Shown here: one piece after another, positions 1-7,321 of the stretch | Position numbering within the stretch: position 1 is the first letter of the stretch | Layout: each line of letters begins with the position of its first letter | Source of the DNA: Pseudoalteromonas undina | GTDB lineage: Bacteria > Pseudomonadota > Gammaproteobacteria > Enterobacterales > Alteromonadaceae | Assembly: GCF_000238275.3 (NCBI RefSeq) | Contig: NZ_AHCF03000003.1 | Location: 1,984,001 to 2,048,000 of the forward strand | Reading direction: 5' to 3' | DNA: 64,000 nt | Notes under the pieces: model-generated | Database searches by the model: none | What the model saw: the letters and a program-made list of their open reading frames with translations, nothing else | What the model was told of the DNA's origin: nothing | Made by a program: the position numbers and the translations under genes

Positions 1-195
1 GAAGACTACCCTGAGCCGATGCTTGATTTAACCACCGCCTCAAAAGAAGCCCGCGAACGGCTATGGCAATACCGAGAGCGGCCCGATGTAAAACGCGCCA
101 TAGGTAAAATTCTTAAAAAACACGTGACTCCGACTCAAAAAATCACCCGTGTAAAACGCAAAACTCGCAGTAACAGCAATAAAGAGAACACCTAA
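1..195 (+). CDS. Photolyase/cryptochrome-family protein, C-terminal end (partial)
   Basis: The last 64 codons of a gene that starts outside the window, read in frame 1 and ending in TAA. The residues [19 protein letters not shown] resemble the C-terminal end of the FAD-binding domain of DNA photolyases and cryptochromes, where a Tyr-Pro-x-Pro-Ile/Met-Val/Leu-Asp motif is followed by a helix. The tail is strongly basic (many Lys and Arg), as expected for a DNA-binding flavoprotein. The next gene starts 2 bases after the stop and encodes a DUF2256 zinc protein, a frequent neighbour of photolyase-like genes, which supports the call. With so little visible, CPD photolyase, (6-4)-type and cryptochrome cannot be told apart. 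Confidence 0.55.
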   Translation, partial: EDYPEPMLDLTTASKEARERLWQYRERPDVKRAIGKILKKHVTPTQKITRVKRKTRSNSNKENT

Positions 196-197
196 TT

Positions 198-332
198 ATG
201 GCGCACAAAAAACTTAACTTACCGCAAAAAATTTGCCCAGTATGCAATAAGCCGTTTGCGTGGCGTAAAAAGTGGCAACGAGATTGGGATAACGTTATTT
301 ATTGCTCAGAGCGGTGCAAACGCAGCAAATAG
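198..332 (+). CDS. DUF2256 zinc-ribbon small protein
   Basis: A 44-residue protein with a single zinc-ribbon-like module: CPVC near residue 13 and CSERC near residue 36, separated by a Trp/Arg/Lys-rich stretch ([12 protein letters not shown]). This is the DUF2256 pattern, a small family of unknown biochemical role that often sits directly beside photolyase or cryptochrome genes, as here. The start ATG lies 2 bases after the upstream stop, so the two are translated from one mRNA. The cysteines suggest zinc binding; a role as photolyase accessory factor is inference from context only. Confidence 0.75.
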   Translation: MAHKKLNLPQKICPVCNKPFAWRKKWQRDWDNVIYCSERCKRSK

Positions 333-618
333 CCGCTTATAAAAACCAATACACGCATATTCGCTTTAATCTCACTTTATATCTTACATAGCTGTTATAG
401 TGGTTAACGTTTCAACTTGTTATTCAATGCAAGTTAACACTCTACCCTCTGCCTGCTCAACATTCATTACACCTAGCACAGCTAATTAAAAGAACACCCT
501 TTACCAAGCATTATTTTTACAGCCATGGCGTGAGCTTGCCTGTAAAACCCCTCTTTGTTTGTTAGCGATGTAGCATTATTCGTTTATAAACTCAGCATAC
601 TTTAATCAAGGATATAGC

Positions 619-1776
619 ATGAGTGAATTAACTATTGGCGTAATTGGAACATCACGTAAAACAGATGAAAGACGCTACCCTATTCATCCTGCGCATTTAA
701 TGCGTATACCTGAAAAACTCAGAAAAAATATGATTTTTGAGCAAGGTTATGGCGCGGCATTTAATATGAGCGACGAAGAAATTGCAGCACTGACAGGCGG
801 CATTGCCACCCGCAGTGATATTTTAACCCAATTAGGCACCGTCATTATTGCCAAACCAGTGCTTGCTGATTTACAAGAACTTAAAGAAGGCGGCACAATT
901 TGGGGCTATGTACATTGCGTACAACAACAAGCAATTACCCAAGCTGCCCTTGATAGAAAGCTTACTCTTATTGCCTTTGAAGACATGTTTGTATGGTCAC
1001 CACAGGGAAATGTTGGCCGTCATACTTTTTATAAAAACAATGAAATGGCTGGTTATTGTGCGGTGTTACATGCTCTGCAACTAAAAGGCATTGATGGCCA
1101 TTACGGTAATCAACGTAAAACCATTATTTTTAGTTTTGGCGCTGTTAGCCGAGGCGCTATTTATGCATTAAAAGCTCATGGTTTTAGAGATATTACAATT
1201 TGTATACAGCGCCCCGATCATGAAGTGCGTGAAGAAGTACTTGATTGTCATTATGTTAAAGTACGCCCAGGCATTGAAGGCGAAGCTCGCATGATGGTGG
1301 TTGAGCACGATGGGTCGCAGCGCCCGCTTACTGAGCTTATTAGCGAAGCTGACATTATTGTTAATGGCACCTACCAAGAAACCGCAAACCCCGTCAATTT
1401 TGTGATTGAATCTGAAGCCAATTGCTTAAAACCCAATAGCCTTATAATAGATGTAAGTTGTGATGAAGGAATGGGATTCTTTTTTGCAAAGCCAACAACA
1501 TTTAAACACCCGATGTTTAGCTATAAAACCACGGATTATTACGCGGTTGATCATACCCCTAGCTACTTATGGGAAAGTGCAACGCGCTCTATTTCTGCCG
1601 CGCTCATTGTATACTTGCCAACTGTTTTAGCCGGTCCAGAGCAATGGCAAAAAGACGAAACCATTCGCCGCGCTATCAATATTGAACACGGAATAATTAA
1701 AAACAACGCTATTTTAGCGTTTCAAAACCGTGAAAGTACGCCTCCTTATCACCTGCAAATAGCTGACATAACCTAA
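619..1776 (+). CDS. Alanine dehydrogenase / N5-(carboxyethyl)ornithine synthase-like NAD(P) enzyme
   Basis: A 385-residue cytosolic protein of the alanine dehydrogenase/transhydrogenase N-terminal superfamily. The opening (IGVIGTSRKTDERRYPIHPAHL) carries the 'K.ERR.P..P' segment of this fold, and FEQGYGAAFNMSDEE matches the usual 'E.G.G...g..D.ey' block. A Rossmann segment (TIIFSFGAVSRGAIYAL, about residues 170-190) replaces the classic GxGxxG with FGAVSRG. The C-terminal third has LIIDVSCDEGMGF and YYAVDHTPSYLWESAT, which resemble N5-(carboxyethyl)ornithine synthase more than true alanine dehydrogenase. It would then reductively condense pyruvate with an amino group, but the substrate cannot be read from sequence. 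An AAGGA ribosome site lies 8 bases before the ATG. It appears monocistronic. Saccharopine dehydrogenase-like function is an alternative. Confidence 0.6.
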   Translation: MSELTIGVIGTSRKTDERRYPIHPAHLMRIPEKLRKNMIFEQGYGAAFNMSDEEIAALTGGIATRSDILTQLGTVIIAKPVLADLQELKEGGTIWGYVHCVQQQAITQAALDRKLTLIAFEDMFVWSPQGNVGRHTFYKNNEMAGYCAVLHALQLKGIDGHYGNQRKTIIFSFGAVSRGAIYALKAHGFRDITICIQRPDHEVREEVLDCHYVKVRPGIEGEARMMVVEHDGSQRPLTELISEADIIVNGTYQETANPVNFVIESEANCLKPNSLIIDVSCDEGMGFFFAKPTTFKHPMFSYKTTDYYAVDHTPSYLWESATRSISAALIVYLPTVLAGPEQWQKDETIRRAINIEHGIIKNNAILAFQNRESTPPYHLQIADIT

Positions 1777-1880
1777 ATTCGGGATAATAAATAATCCCAA
1801 ACGTAACGTGAGTTTTGTTTATTAAATTATTTGGCTTCTATTTTGCAACTATCTATGTAAATAACGCTTTTTAGCTGTTT

Positions 1881-1922
1881 TACCGTGTAGTGTTTACAAC
1901 GTATTGCAAACACTACATGGTA
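1881..1922. repeat. Long inverted repeat upstream of osmC
   Basis: Two 15-base arms (1881-1895 and 1908-1922) are complementary except at one position, around a 12-base loop, 47 bases before the osmC start. There is no T-run after the second arm on the plus strand, so it is not an obvious intrinsic terminator. It could be a terminator-like end for the upstream gene or an operator for osmC. Confidence 0.45.
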
Positions 1923-1968
1923 TGACTAATTAACCTAAAAAGCCTACACCCTCAACAAGGAGAACATA

Positions 1969-2397
1969 ATGACGATTAAAAAATCTGCACGTTCAACATG
2001 GTCTGGTGATATTAAAAAAGGGAAAGGTTATATCTCAACGCAAAGTGGCGCATTAGATAACCAGCCGTATGGGTTTAATACCCGCTTTGAAGATAAGCCA
2101 GGATCAAACCCTGAGGAATTAGTGGGTGCAGCACATAGTGCCTGTTTTGGTATGGCTTTATCGCTGGCACTTGGTGAAGCGGGCTTTACCGCTGAGAACA
2201 TAAACACCGAAGCAGTGGTTAGTTTAGACGAAGTGGATGATGGCTTTGCCGTGACGCACATTGCCCTTGAAGTAAATGCAACCATTGCAGATATTTCAAA
2301 TGAGCAATTTCAAGCCCTGTGTGAAGACACCAAAAAAGGCTGCCCCATTTCAAAATTACTCAATACCAGCATAAAACTAACGGCAACACTTAACTAA
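1969..2397 (+). CDS. osmC: OsmC-family hydroperoxide reductase
   Basis: A 142-residue cytosolic protein of the OsmC/Ohr family, which reduces organic hydroperoxides with a pair of cysteines. Both are present: C59 in the AHSACFGMALS helix and C125 in the KKGCPISK motif. The N-terminal strand region (STWSGDIKKGKGYISTQSGAL) and NPEELVGAAHSACF are standard for the OsmC branch rather than Ohr. Length is typical. An AAGGAGA ribosome site lies 6 bases before ATG. A strong hairpin terminator follows, so it is a single-gene unit. The inverted repeat upstream is a possible regulatory site. Confidence 0.9.
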   Translation: MTIKKSARSTWSGDIKKGKGYISTQSGALDNQPYGFNTRFEDKPGSNPEELVGAAHSACFGMALSLALGEAGFTAENINTEAVVSLDEVDDGFAVTHIALEVNATIADISNEQFQALCEDTKKGCPISKLLNTSIKLTATLN

Positions 2398-2425
2398 TTT
2401 TGTAAACCAATTATACTTTTTGCGT

Positions 2426-2468
2426 AGCAGTAAGATTATGTTTTAGCATAACCTTACTGCTAATTTTT
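2426..2468 (+). terminator. Intrinsic terminator after osmC
   Basis: A 15-base stem with one mismatch (AGCAGTAAGATTATG with CATAACCTTACTGCT) and a 6-base loop is followed by TAATTTTT. It starts 29 bases after the osmC stop. Confidence 0.8.
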
Positions 2469-2602
2469 CATGAATTAAATAAAAACTTTATTATGAGTTA
2501 TATTAATGTTCGCTAATATAATTATGTAAAATCTCAATACTTTGTTAGGATTACAAGAAACTTAACCACCTTTAAGTGTGGGTTAAATTCAAAGGTGGAT
2601 GC

Positions 2603-3364
2603 ATGAACGAGAAATCACAAAGTTGCGAAAAAGTATCTTGTAGCAACTGCGCTGATTCTAGCGAACTAGATTTTGACTTTACTATGGCATTTCAGCCTAT
2701 TATAAATTGCCAGAGCAACACTATTTATGGGTATGAAGCATTGGTTCGTGGTTTAAATAATGAGTCGGCTTATTCTATTATTTCCCAAGTAAACGACGAC
2801 AACCGCTATACCTTTGACCAACTGTGTAGAATTAAAGCCATTGCACTTGCCTCTAAGCTAGGCATAAACACCATGCTAAGCATTAACTTTTTACCCAACG
2901 CTATTTATAAGCCTGAGCGCTGTATTCGCACTACCCTAGAAGCGGCTAAAAAGTACAATTTCCCTACAACTAATATTATGTTTGAATTTACAGAAGTCGA
3001 AAAAATAGAAGACAGCGCACATGTAAAACGTGTTGTAAGCTATTACCAAGAGTTAGGCTTTAAAACAGCCACCGATGACTTTGGTTCAGGCTATTCTGGA
3101 TTAAACTTATTAGCCGATTTTCAAACTGATATTATCAAGCTTGATATGGCGCTGATCAGAGATATCGACAAAGATAAAAATCGCCAAGCAATCGTCACCC
3201 ACTGTTTAAACATGTTTAGCGCGCTAAATGTTACAGCTCTGGCTGAAGGCATTGAAACAGTTGAAGAGTATCACTGGTTAAAAAGTGTCGGCATTGAATT
3301 AATGCAAGGTTACTTATTTGCAAAACCTGGGTTTGAATGCTTGCCTGAAATAAACTTTCAATAG
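2603..3364 (+). CDS. Stand-alone EAL-domain c-di-GMP phosphodiesterase
   Basis: A 253-residue protein made almost wholly of one EAL domain, which hydrolyses cyclic di-GMP to pGpG. Catalytic signatures are intact: EALVR at residues 45-49, SINFLP with N95, FEFTE near 128-131, DDFGSGYS from 158, K179 in IIKLD, AEGIETVEE from 214, and QGYLFAKP from 235. No GGDEF, receiver, PAS or membrane segment is present, so it resembles PdeH/YhjH in size. The first 20 residues carry three cysteines (C8, C13, C16; CxxxxCxxC). I chose ATG 2603 because AAGGTGG lies just before it; an in-frame GTG at 2576 would add nine residues. Its neighbours do not explain its input signal, but c-di-GMP targets (riboswitch, PilZ) lie later in the window. 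Confidence 0.88.
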   Translation: MNEKSQSCEKVSCSNCADSSELDFDFTMAFQPIINCQSNTIYGYEALVRGLNNESAYSIISQVNDDNRYTFDQLCRIKAIALASKLGINTMLSINFLPNAIYKPERCIRTTLEAAKKYNFPTTNIMFEFTEVEKIEDSAHVKRVVSYYQELGFKTATDDFGSGYSGLNLLADFQTDIIKLDMALIRDIDKDKNRQAIVTHCLNMFSALNVTALAEGIETVEEYHWLKSVGIELMQGYLFAKPGFECLPEINFQ

Positions 3365-3378
3365 CACACCGTTGCTAT

Positions 3379-3406
3379 AAAAAAACCGCCGTTACGGCGG
3401 TTTTTT
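3379..3406. terminator. Bidirectional intrinsic terminator between EAL and M20 genes
   Basis: A perfect GC-rich stem (ACCGCCG / CGGCGGT with a TTA loop) has an A-run on its left and a T-run on its right. It would stop transcription of both the EAL gene (plus) and the convergent M20 peptidase gene (minus). Confidence 0.9.
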
Positions 3407-3435
3407 CGTATTTGATATAGGTTATATATCCAAAA

Positions 3436-4935
3436 TTACATATTTCCCAGCTCTATCATCATAGCGGTGTACATACGTAAATTAAGTGCTAATTGCTCAA
3501 GGGTAATAAATTCATGCTCTGAGTGCCCCGTATAACGTTTACCCGGCATTGATGGGCCAAACGACACAGCATTATCAAATAATTTAGCGTTGGTACCACC
3601 ACCAATCGACACAAAACCTGCGTCTTGATCGCCAGTAAAATGTTTAAAAATATCAAGTAACTTCTGCGCATGAGGCGCTCCATCAAGCAGCATGGGTGTG
3701 CCAATGGTAGTTTTAACATTTGCCAATGTTACTTTATTATCAGCTTGCCATTGGGTAAGCGCACTATTAATTTGCTGCTCAAGTAAGTCAGCCTCTTTAC
3801 CCATAGGGCGACGAGCATTAACCGCTAACGTTAGGTTATTACCGTCTCGTTCAATAACCGTGGGCGCTACTGTCATTGGCCCCATAAAGTCATGTTTATA
3901 CGCAATATCACCAAATTGTTTACCGTATATATCTAGGCCTATTAGCTGATTTACAAACTTAATGAGCTGCCCATCGCTGTTGTTTTCAAGCTCGACGGCT
4001 TTAAATAGTTCAGCCAAATAAGCAATGGCATTAACGCCTGATTCTGGTTCAGATGAATGTGCCGATACCCCTTTTACACTAATTAAAGTTCCATCTATTT
4101 GTTCGTCAAAGGTAAACTCTACTTGCTTAAGAGCCGTGGCGGTTTGTTTTAATTGAGTCACTAATTCAGCACTGGCGTTATGCAAGGTTAAGCTGGCATC
4201 TTCAGGAATTTGGCTCGCAAAGGCACCACCCGTAACATTACTTACATACACACCGGTTTGCGCTGATGTAGCTGCAAACGTAGGCGAAATTAAGCTCCAG
4301 CCTTTTTCAGCAACCACCACGGGATATGAGGCATCAATGGTGACCGCATACTTTGGTTGCTCATAAGTTTTCATAAATTCGGTTAAAGGCCCCCAATCAG
4401 ATTCCTCGGCTAAATAAACCATCAGCTCAATGCGGTTATCAAGGGTTATACCTTTATCTTTTATGGCTTTCATCGCATATAAAGCGGTGGCTATAGCGCC
4501 TTTATCGTCTTCGGTACCTCGGCCAATTAATTTACCCGGCTCTGAGGTATCAATAATAAATGGGCTTTGTTTCCATTTGCTGGCGTTTGCAGGTTGTACA
4601 TCACCGTGAGTCACTATGGTTACTTTTTCTTTTTGCTCACCCATGCCTATGAGTACCGTATAACCTAAATCTTGGTAGTCAAAGCCCAGTTCAGCGGCTT
4701 TCATTTTTAATAACGCTTTAAAGCCTATAAAGTCGGGGTTTTGTGGTGCGCTGATCTCACTTTTATTAACCGTAGGAAACGATACTAAATTAGTAAGCGT
4801 ATGCACCTGTGCATTTTGGTAGCTATTAACTGCGTAATCGGCCACGCTTTCACTGTGTTTATTTAATTGTGCATGAGCGCTAAATGCACATAAGGCAATA
4901 CTTGCTAAAGCGAGCTTGTTCAAAACAGATTCCAT
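3436..4935 (-). CDS. Secreted M20-family metallo-dipeptidase
   Basis: A 499-residue protein with a signal peptide (hydrophobic core ALASIALCAF, likely cleavage after AHA at residue 22) and an M20 metallopeptidase domain. Zinc-site motifs are visible: THGD (H110, D112), GRGTEDDKG (D143), the AEESDWG pair (E177/E178), SAHSSEP, and a late GHSEHEF that supplies the last histidine. An inserted dimerisation domain follows the EES motif. The overall layout is like PepV/Xaa-His dipeptidases. It probably acts in the periplasm or outside the cell on peptides. It stands alone, convergent with the EAL gene and sharing its terminator. The substrate is not predictable from sequence. Confidence 0.85.
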   Translation of the reverse strand: MESVLNKLALASIALCAFSAHAQLNKHSESVADYAVNSYQNAQVHTLTNLVSFPTVNKSEISAPQNPDFIGFKALLKMKAAELGFDYQDLGYTVLIGMGEQKEKVTIVTHGDVQPANASKWKQSPFIIDTSEPGKLIGRGTEDDKGAIATALYAMKAIKDKGITLDNRIELMVYLAEESDWGPLTEFMKTYEQPKYAVTIDASYPVVVAEKGWSLISPTFAATSAQTGVYVSNVTGGAFASQIPEDASLTLHNASAELVTQLKQTATALKQVEFTFDEQIDGTLISVKGVSAHSSEPESGVNAIAYLAELFKAVELENNSDGQLIKFVNQLIGLDIYGKQFGDIAYKHDFMGPMTVAPTVIERDGNNLTLAVNARRPMGKEADLLEQQINSALTQWQADNKVTLANVKTTIGTPMLLDGAPHAQKLLDIFKHFTGDQDAGFVSIGGGTNAKLFDNAVSFGPSMPGKRYTGHSEHEFITLEQLALNLRMYTAMMIELGNM

Positions 4936-5085
4936 TTAATTAACAATAAAGAGCTCTAATTATAACCTCCTTGTAAAGTGACAAACAGCGCTTTGCGGCA
5001 GACCTACAAGCAAAACTTATAATTTGTCTAACAGCTTTGAACAAGATGCCTGTATAATGCGCAGCTCAAAATTACGAGGTGAATC

Positions 5086-5268
5086 ATGAATCGCAGAAAA
5101 AAGATCATTACAAAATTTAATAACAAAGATAAGCGTGCTAATGCCAAGCTACATAAAAGCAACAAACCGGCTTATATTTCAAAAGCAGAGCGCGCAAAGC
5201 TTGCTGAGCAAGATGCCGAACAAGCAATTGAGCACGAGGCTAACGAGGTAGTGCAAACAAGCGTTTAA
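5086..5268 (+). CDS. DUF2986-like small basic protein
   Basis: A 60-residue, highly charged protein (MNRRKKIITKFNNKDKRANA, then KPAYISKAERAKL) with no membrane segment or cysteine. The pattern MNRRKKI..., followed by KANAKL and YISKADRAKL, is what I recall for the DUF2986 family of Vibrio, Shewanella and Pseudoalteromonas, which has no known function. A clear GAGGTG ribosome site is 6 bases before the ATG, so it is expressed. It ends 3 bases before the convergent TDT transporter gene. The basic N-terminus and acidic C-terminus could suit RNA or ribosome association, but that is only a guess. Confidence 0.65.
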   Translation: MNRRKKIITKFNNKDKRANAKLHKSNKPAYISKAERAKLAEQDAEQAIEHEANEVVQTSV

Positions 5269-5271
5269 TCG

Positions 5272-6252
5272 TTATTGTGATAGGGTGAGAGGCTTAAATT
5301 GAGTGTTAAAAAGCTTAAAGTGAGCCAAATAACGAACCGCCACATAGCAAACTACCCCACTTGCCACAATCAGTTCAAACGTTGCTAAATACTGTATTTG
5401 TTTAACAAACTGCAAATCAATACCCTCTGCATGCATCCATGCGGCAAGTTTAAATAACGCGGTAGCACCAATGACCATAGGAAAAGTAAACGCAGCGTAA
5501 CCTGGGCAAAATGGACGGCGCAGTAATTTAAAAAATGCGACGTAAATTATAAAGGTCATCAGTACCGCAATTCCAAATAACAAGCCAATAATAACCGGTG
5601 ACGGCTCGCTGATAACTGTAAAGTAACCAGCTAACGATAAACTTGCTGGCGCCGCTAAAATAGCCAGTGTAGGTTGTGCAGCATCAGGAATGTGCGCAGC
5701 AAAAATGATTCGATAAATCATCATAGGCAACATAACTGCATACATCAGCATGCCAAAATAAAGCGCCCCTTGTGCTAAAAATAGCAGAGCCGGATTCCCT
5801 GAAAACGCGACATCGGCAACAATGATCCCAACCGGCGGTACAAACCAGCTTGGCACCATATGCTCAATTTTAAATTCAATCACGCGATGAGCAATAAAGC
5901 TGATTAAAAACACCACATGCAATAAAAATGCACCAACCCAAAGCATATCTCCCGCAAGGGAGTAAAACTGCCCTAAAGAATTAGACACCACTAAAGTAGC
6001 CATAGCAAAAGTAGGCACCACACTTCCCACAACCGGATGGGCTAAATCGGCTTTAAGCAGCTGAGGATGCAATAAAAACTTAAGTGCTAACAATAGCAAT
6101 AATACGCTCGCAATAGCGGCACCTGTATATTGCGCTACGCCATTTAGGCTAAACATACTCTCCCAAGCCCAACCTAGGCTGGCAATACCTAATGCCAAAC
6201 CGCCCATTGGTGTTGGTGCGCCTGATACTTTTGTTTTTATATGTTTAAACAT
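5272..6252 (-). CDS. TDT-family (TehA/SLAC1-like) inner-membrane transporter
   Basis: A 326-residue polytopic protein with about ten predicted membrane helices. The opening (PTPMGGLALGIASLGWAWE) and the central VPPVGIIVADVAFSG segment match the tellurite-resistance/dicarboxylate transporter fold of TehA and the plant anion channel SLAC1. Members export or conduct anions, C4-dicarboxylates or sulfite; the substrate here is unknown. It is divergent from a LysR regulator gene with 108 bases between them, the classic arrangement of a LysR activator and its target. Confidence 0.82.
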   Translation of the reverse strand: MFKHIKTKVSGAPTPMGGLALGIASLGWAWESMFSLNGVAQYTGAAIASVLLLLLALKFLLHPQLLKADLAHPVVGSVVPTFAMATLVVSNSLGQFYSLAGDMLWVGAFLLHVVFLISFIAHRVIEFKIEHMVPSWFVPPVGIIVADVAFSGNPALLFLAQGALYFGMLMYAVMLPMMIYRIIFAAHIPDAAQPTLAILAAPASLSLAGYFTVISEPSPVIIGLLFGIAVLMTFIIYVAFFKLLRRPFCPGYAAFTFPMVIGATALFKLAAWMHAEGIDLQFVKQIQYLATFELIVASGVVCYVAVRYLAHFKLFNTQFKPLTLSQ

Positions 6253-6360
6253 CTCTATTCCACCCTGTGGTTGTAACTTACAGAGAAGTTTACGCTTGCA
6301 TTTTGTTTAATTAAATCTAATTATATAGAACACACGTTCAGGAAAACTAAACATGGCATA

Positions 6361-7242
6361 ATGAATATTTCACTTAAGCAACTTAAAGTATTTGTAGGCA
6401 TAACCCAGCACAACACCCTTACAGCAGCGTCTGAGTCACTGTTTTTATCTAAAGCGGCGGTGAGTATGGCGCTTAGCGAACTTGAAAAGCAGTTAGGCCA
6501 TCCGTTATTTGATCGTGTAAATAACCGATTATTATTAAATCAAGAAGGGCAAAAGCTACTGCCCCTTGCTGATGAGCTATTAAATCGGGCAAACACTATC
6601 GACACCTTGTTTTTAGACAACGCCCCTGCCAGCGGAACTTTAAAAATTGGTGCCAGCGATACTATTGGTAATCATGTATTACCTGCTTTACTAAGCAAAT
6701 TTAGAGCACAGCGACAGCATTATTCACAGCAAATACTGATTTCCAATTCGACGCTTATTTGTCAAAAACTTATAGATTACGAGCTCGATATAGCACTTAT
6801 TGAGGGCCAAGCCCATCAAAGCGATTTAGTCTCTAATGTGTTTAGCCATGACGCTATGTGTATTATTGCGCCAATAAACCACCCATTGGCTGCAAAAAAG
6901 CAACTTAGCTTTAACGACTTAAATAGTAGCCAATGGGTATTAAGAGAAACTGGATCCGGCTCGCGTTCTTTCTTTTTACATAGCCTTGCACCACATATAA
7001 AAAATTGGGCACAAAGCGTAGAACTCAACACCACTGAAGCGCTTATAAACTGTGTAGCGAATGGCTTGGGCTTAGGATGCTTATCATCACTCGCCGCACA
7101 ATATGCCCTAAAAGATGGACGCGTTACACAGCTTAATTTAAACCACCCCATGCAAAGGCAGTTTTGGCTAGTAATGCATAAAGACAAATACAAAAACCCG
7201 CTATTAACGCAGTTTATTGATTTTTGTCATAAGCAGACTTAA
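6361..7242 (+). CDS. LysR-family transcriptional regulator
   Basis: A 293-residue LysR regulator. Residues 1-60 form the winged helix-turn-helix (LKQLKVFVGITQHNTLTAA, SKAAVSMALSELEKQLG, PLFDR). The rest is a periplasmic-binding-protein-like effector domain. It is close in layout to CysB/CbbR-type regulators (LKIGASDTIGNHVLP, then NGLGLGCLSSLAA near the end). Because it is divergent from the TDT transporter gene, it most likely controls that gene and itself from the 108-base intergenic region. The effector is unknown. The convergent downstream gene is the TonB receptor. Confidence 0.9.
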   Translation: MNISLKQLKVFVGITQHNTLTAASESLFLSKAAVSMALSELEKQLGHPLFDRVNNRLLLNQEGQKLLPLADELLNRANTIDTLFLDNAPASGTLKIGASDTIGNHVLPALLSKFRAQRQHYSQQILISNSTLICQKLIDYELDIALIEGQAHQSDLVSNVFSHDAMCIIAPINHPLAAKKQLSFNDLNSSQWVLRETGSGSRSFFLHSLAPHIKNWAQSVELNTTEALINCVANGLGLGCLSSLAAQYALKDGRVTQLNLNHPMQRQFWLVMHKDKYKNPLLTQFIDFCHKQT

Positions 7243-7321
7243 AAATTAATGGCAATAAACCGTCAGATCCGGTTTAAGCTAAAATCGAATCTAACGGCTG
7301 GTACTCACTTACTCTCTCACT

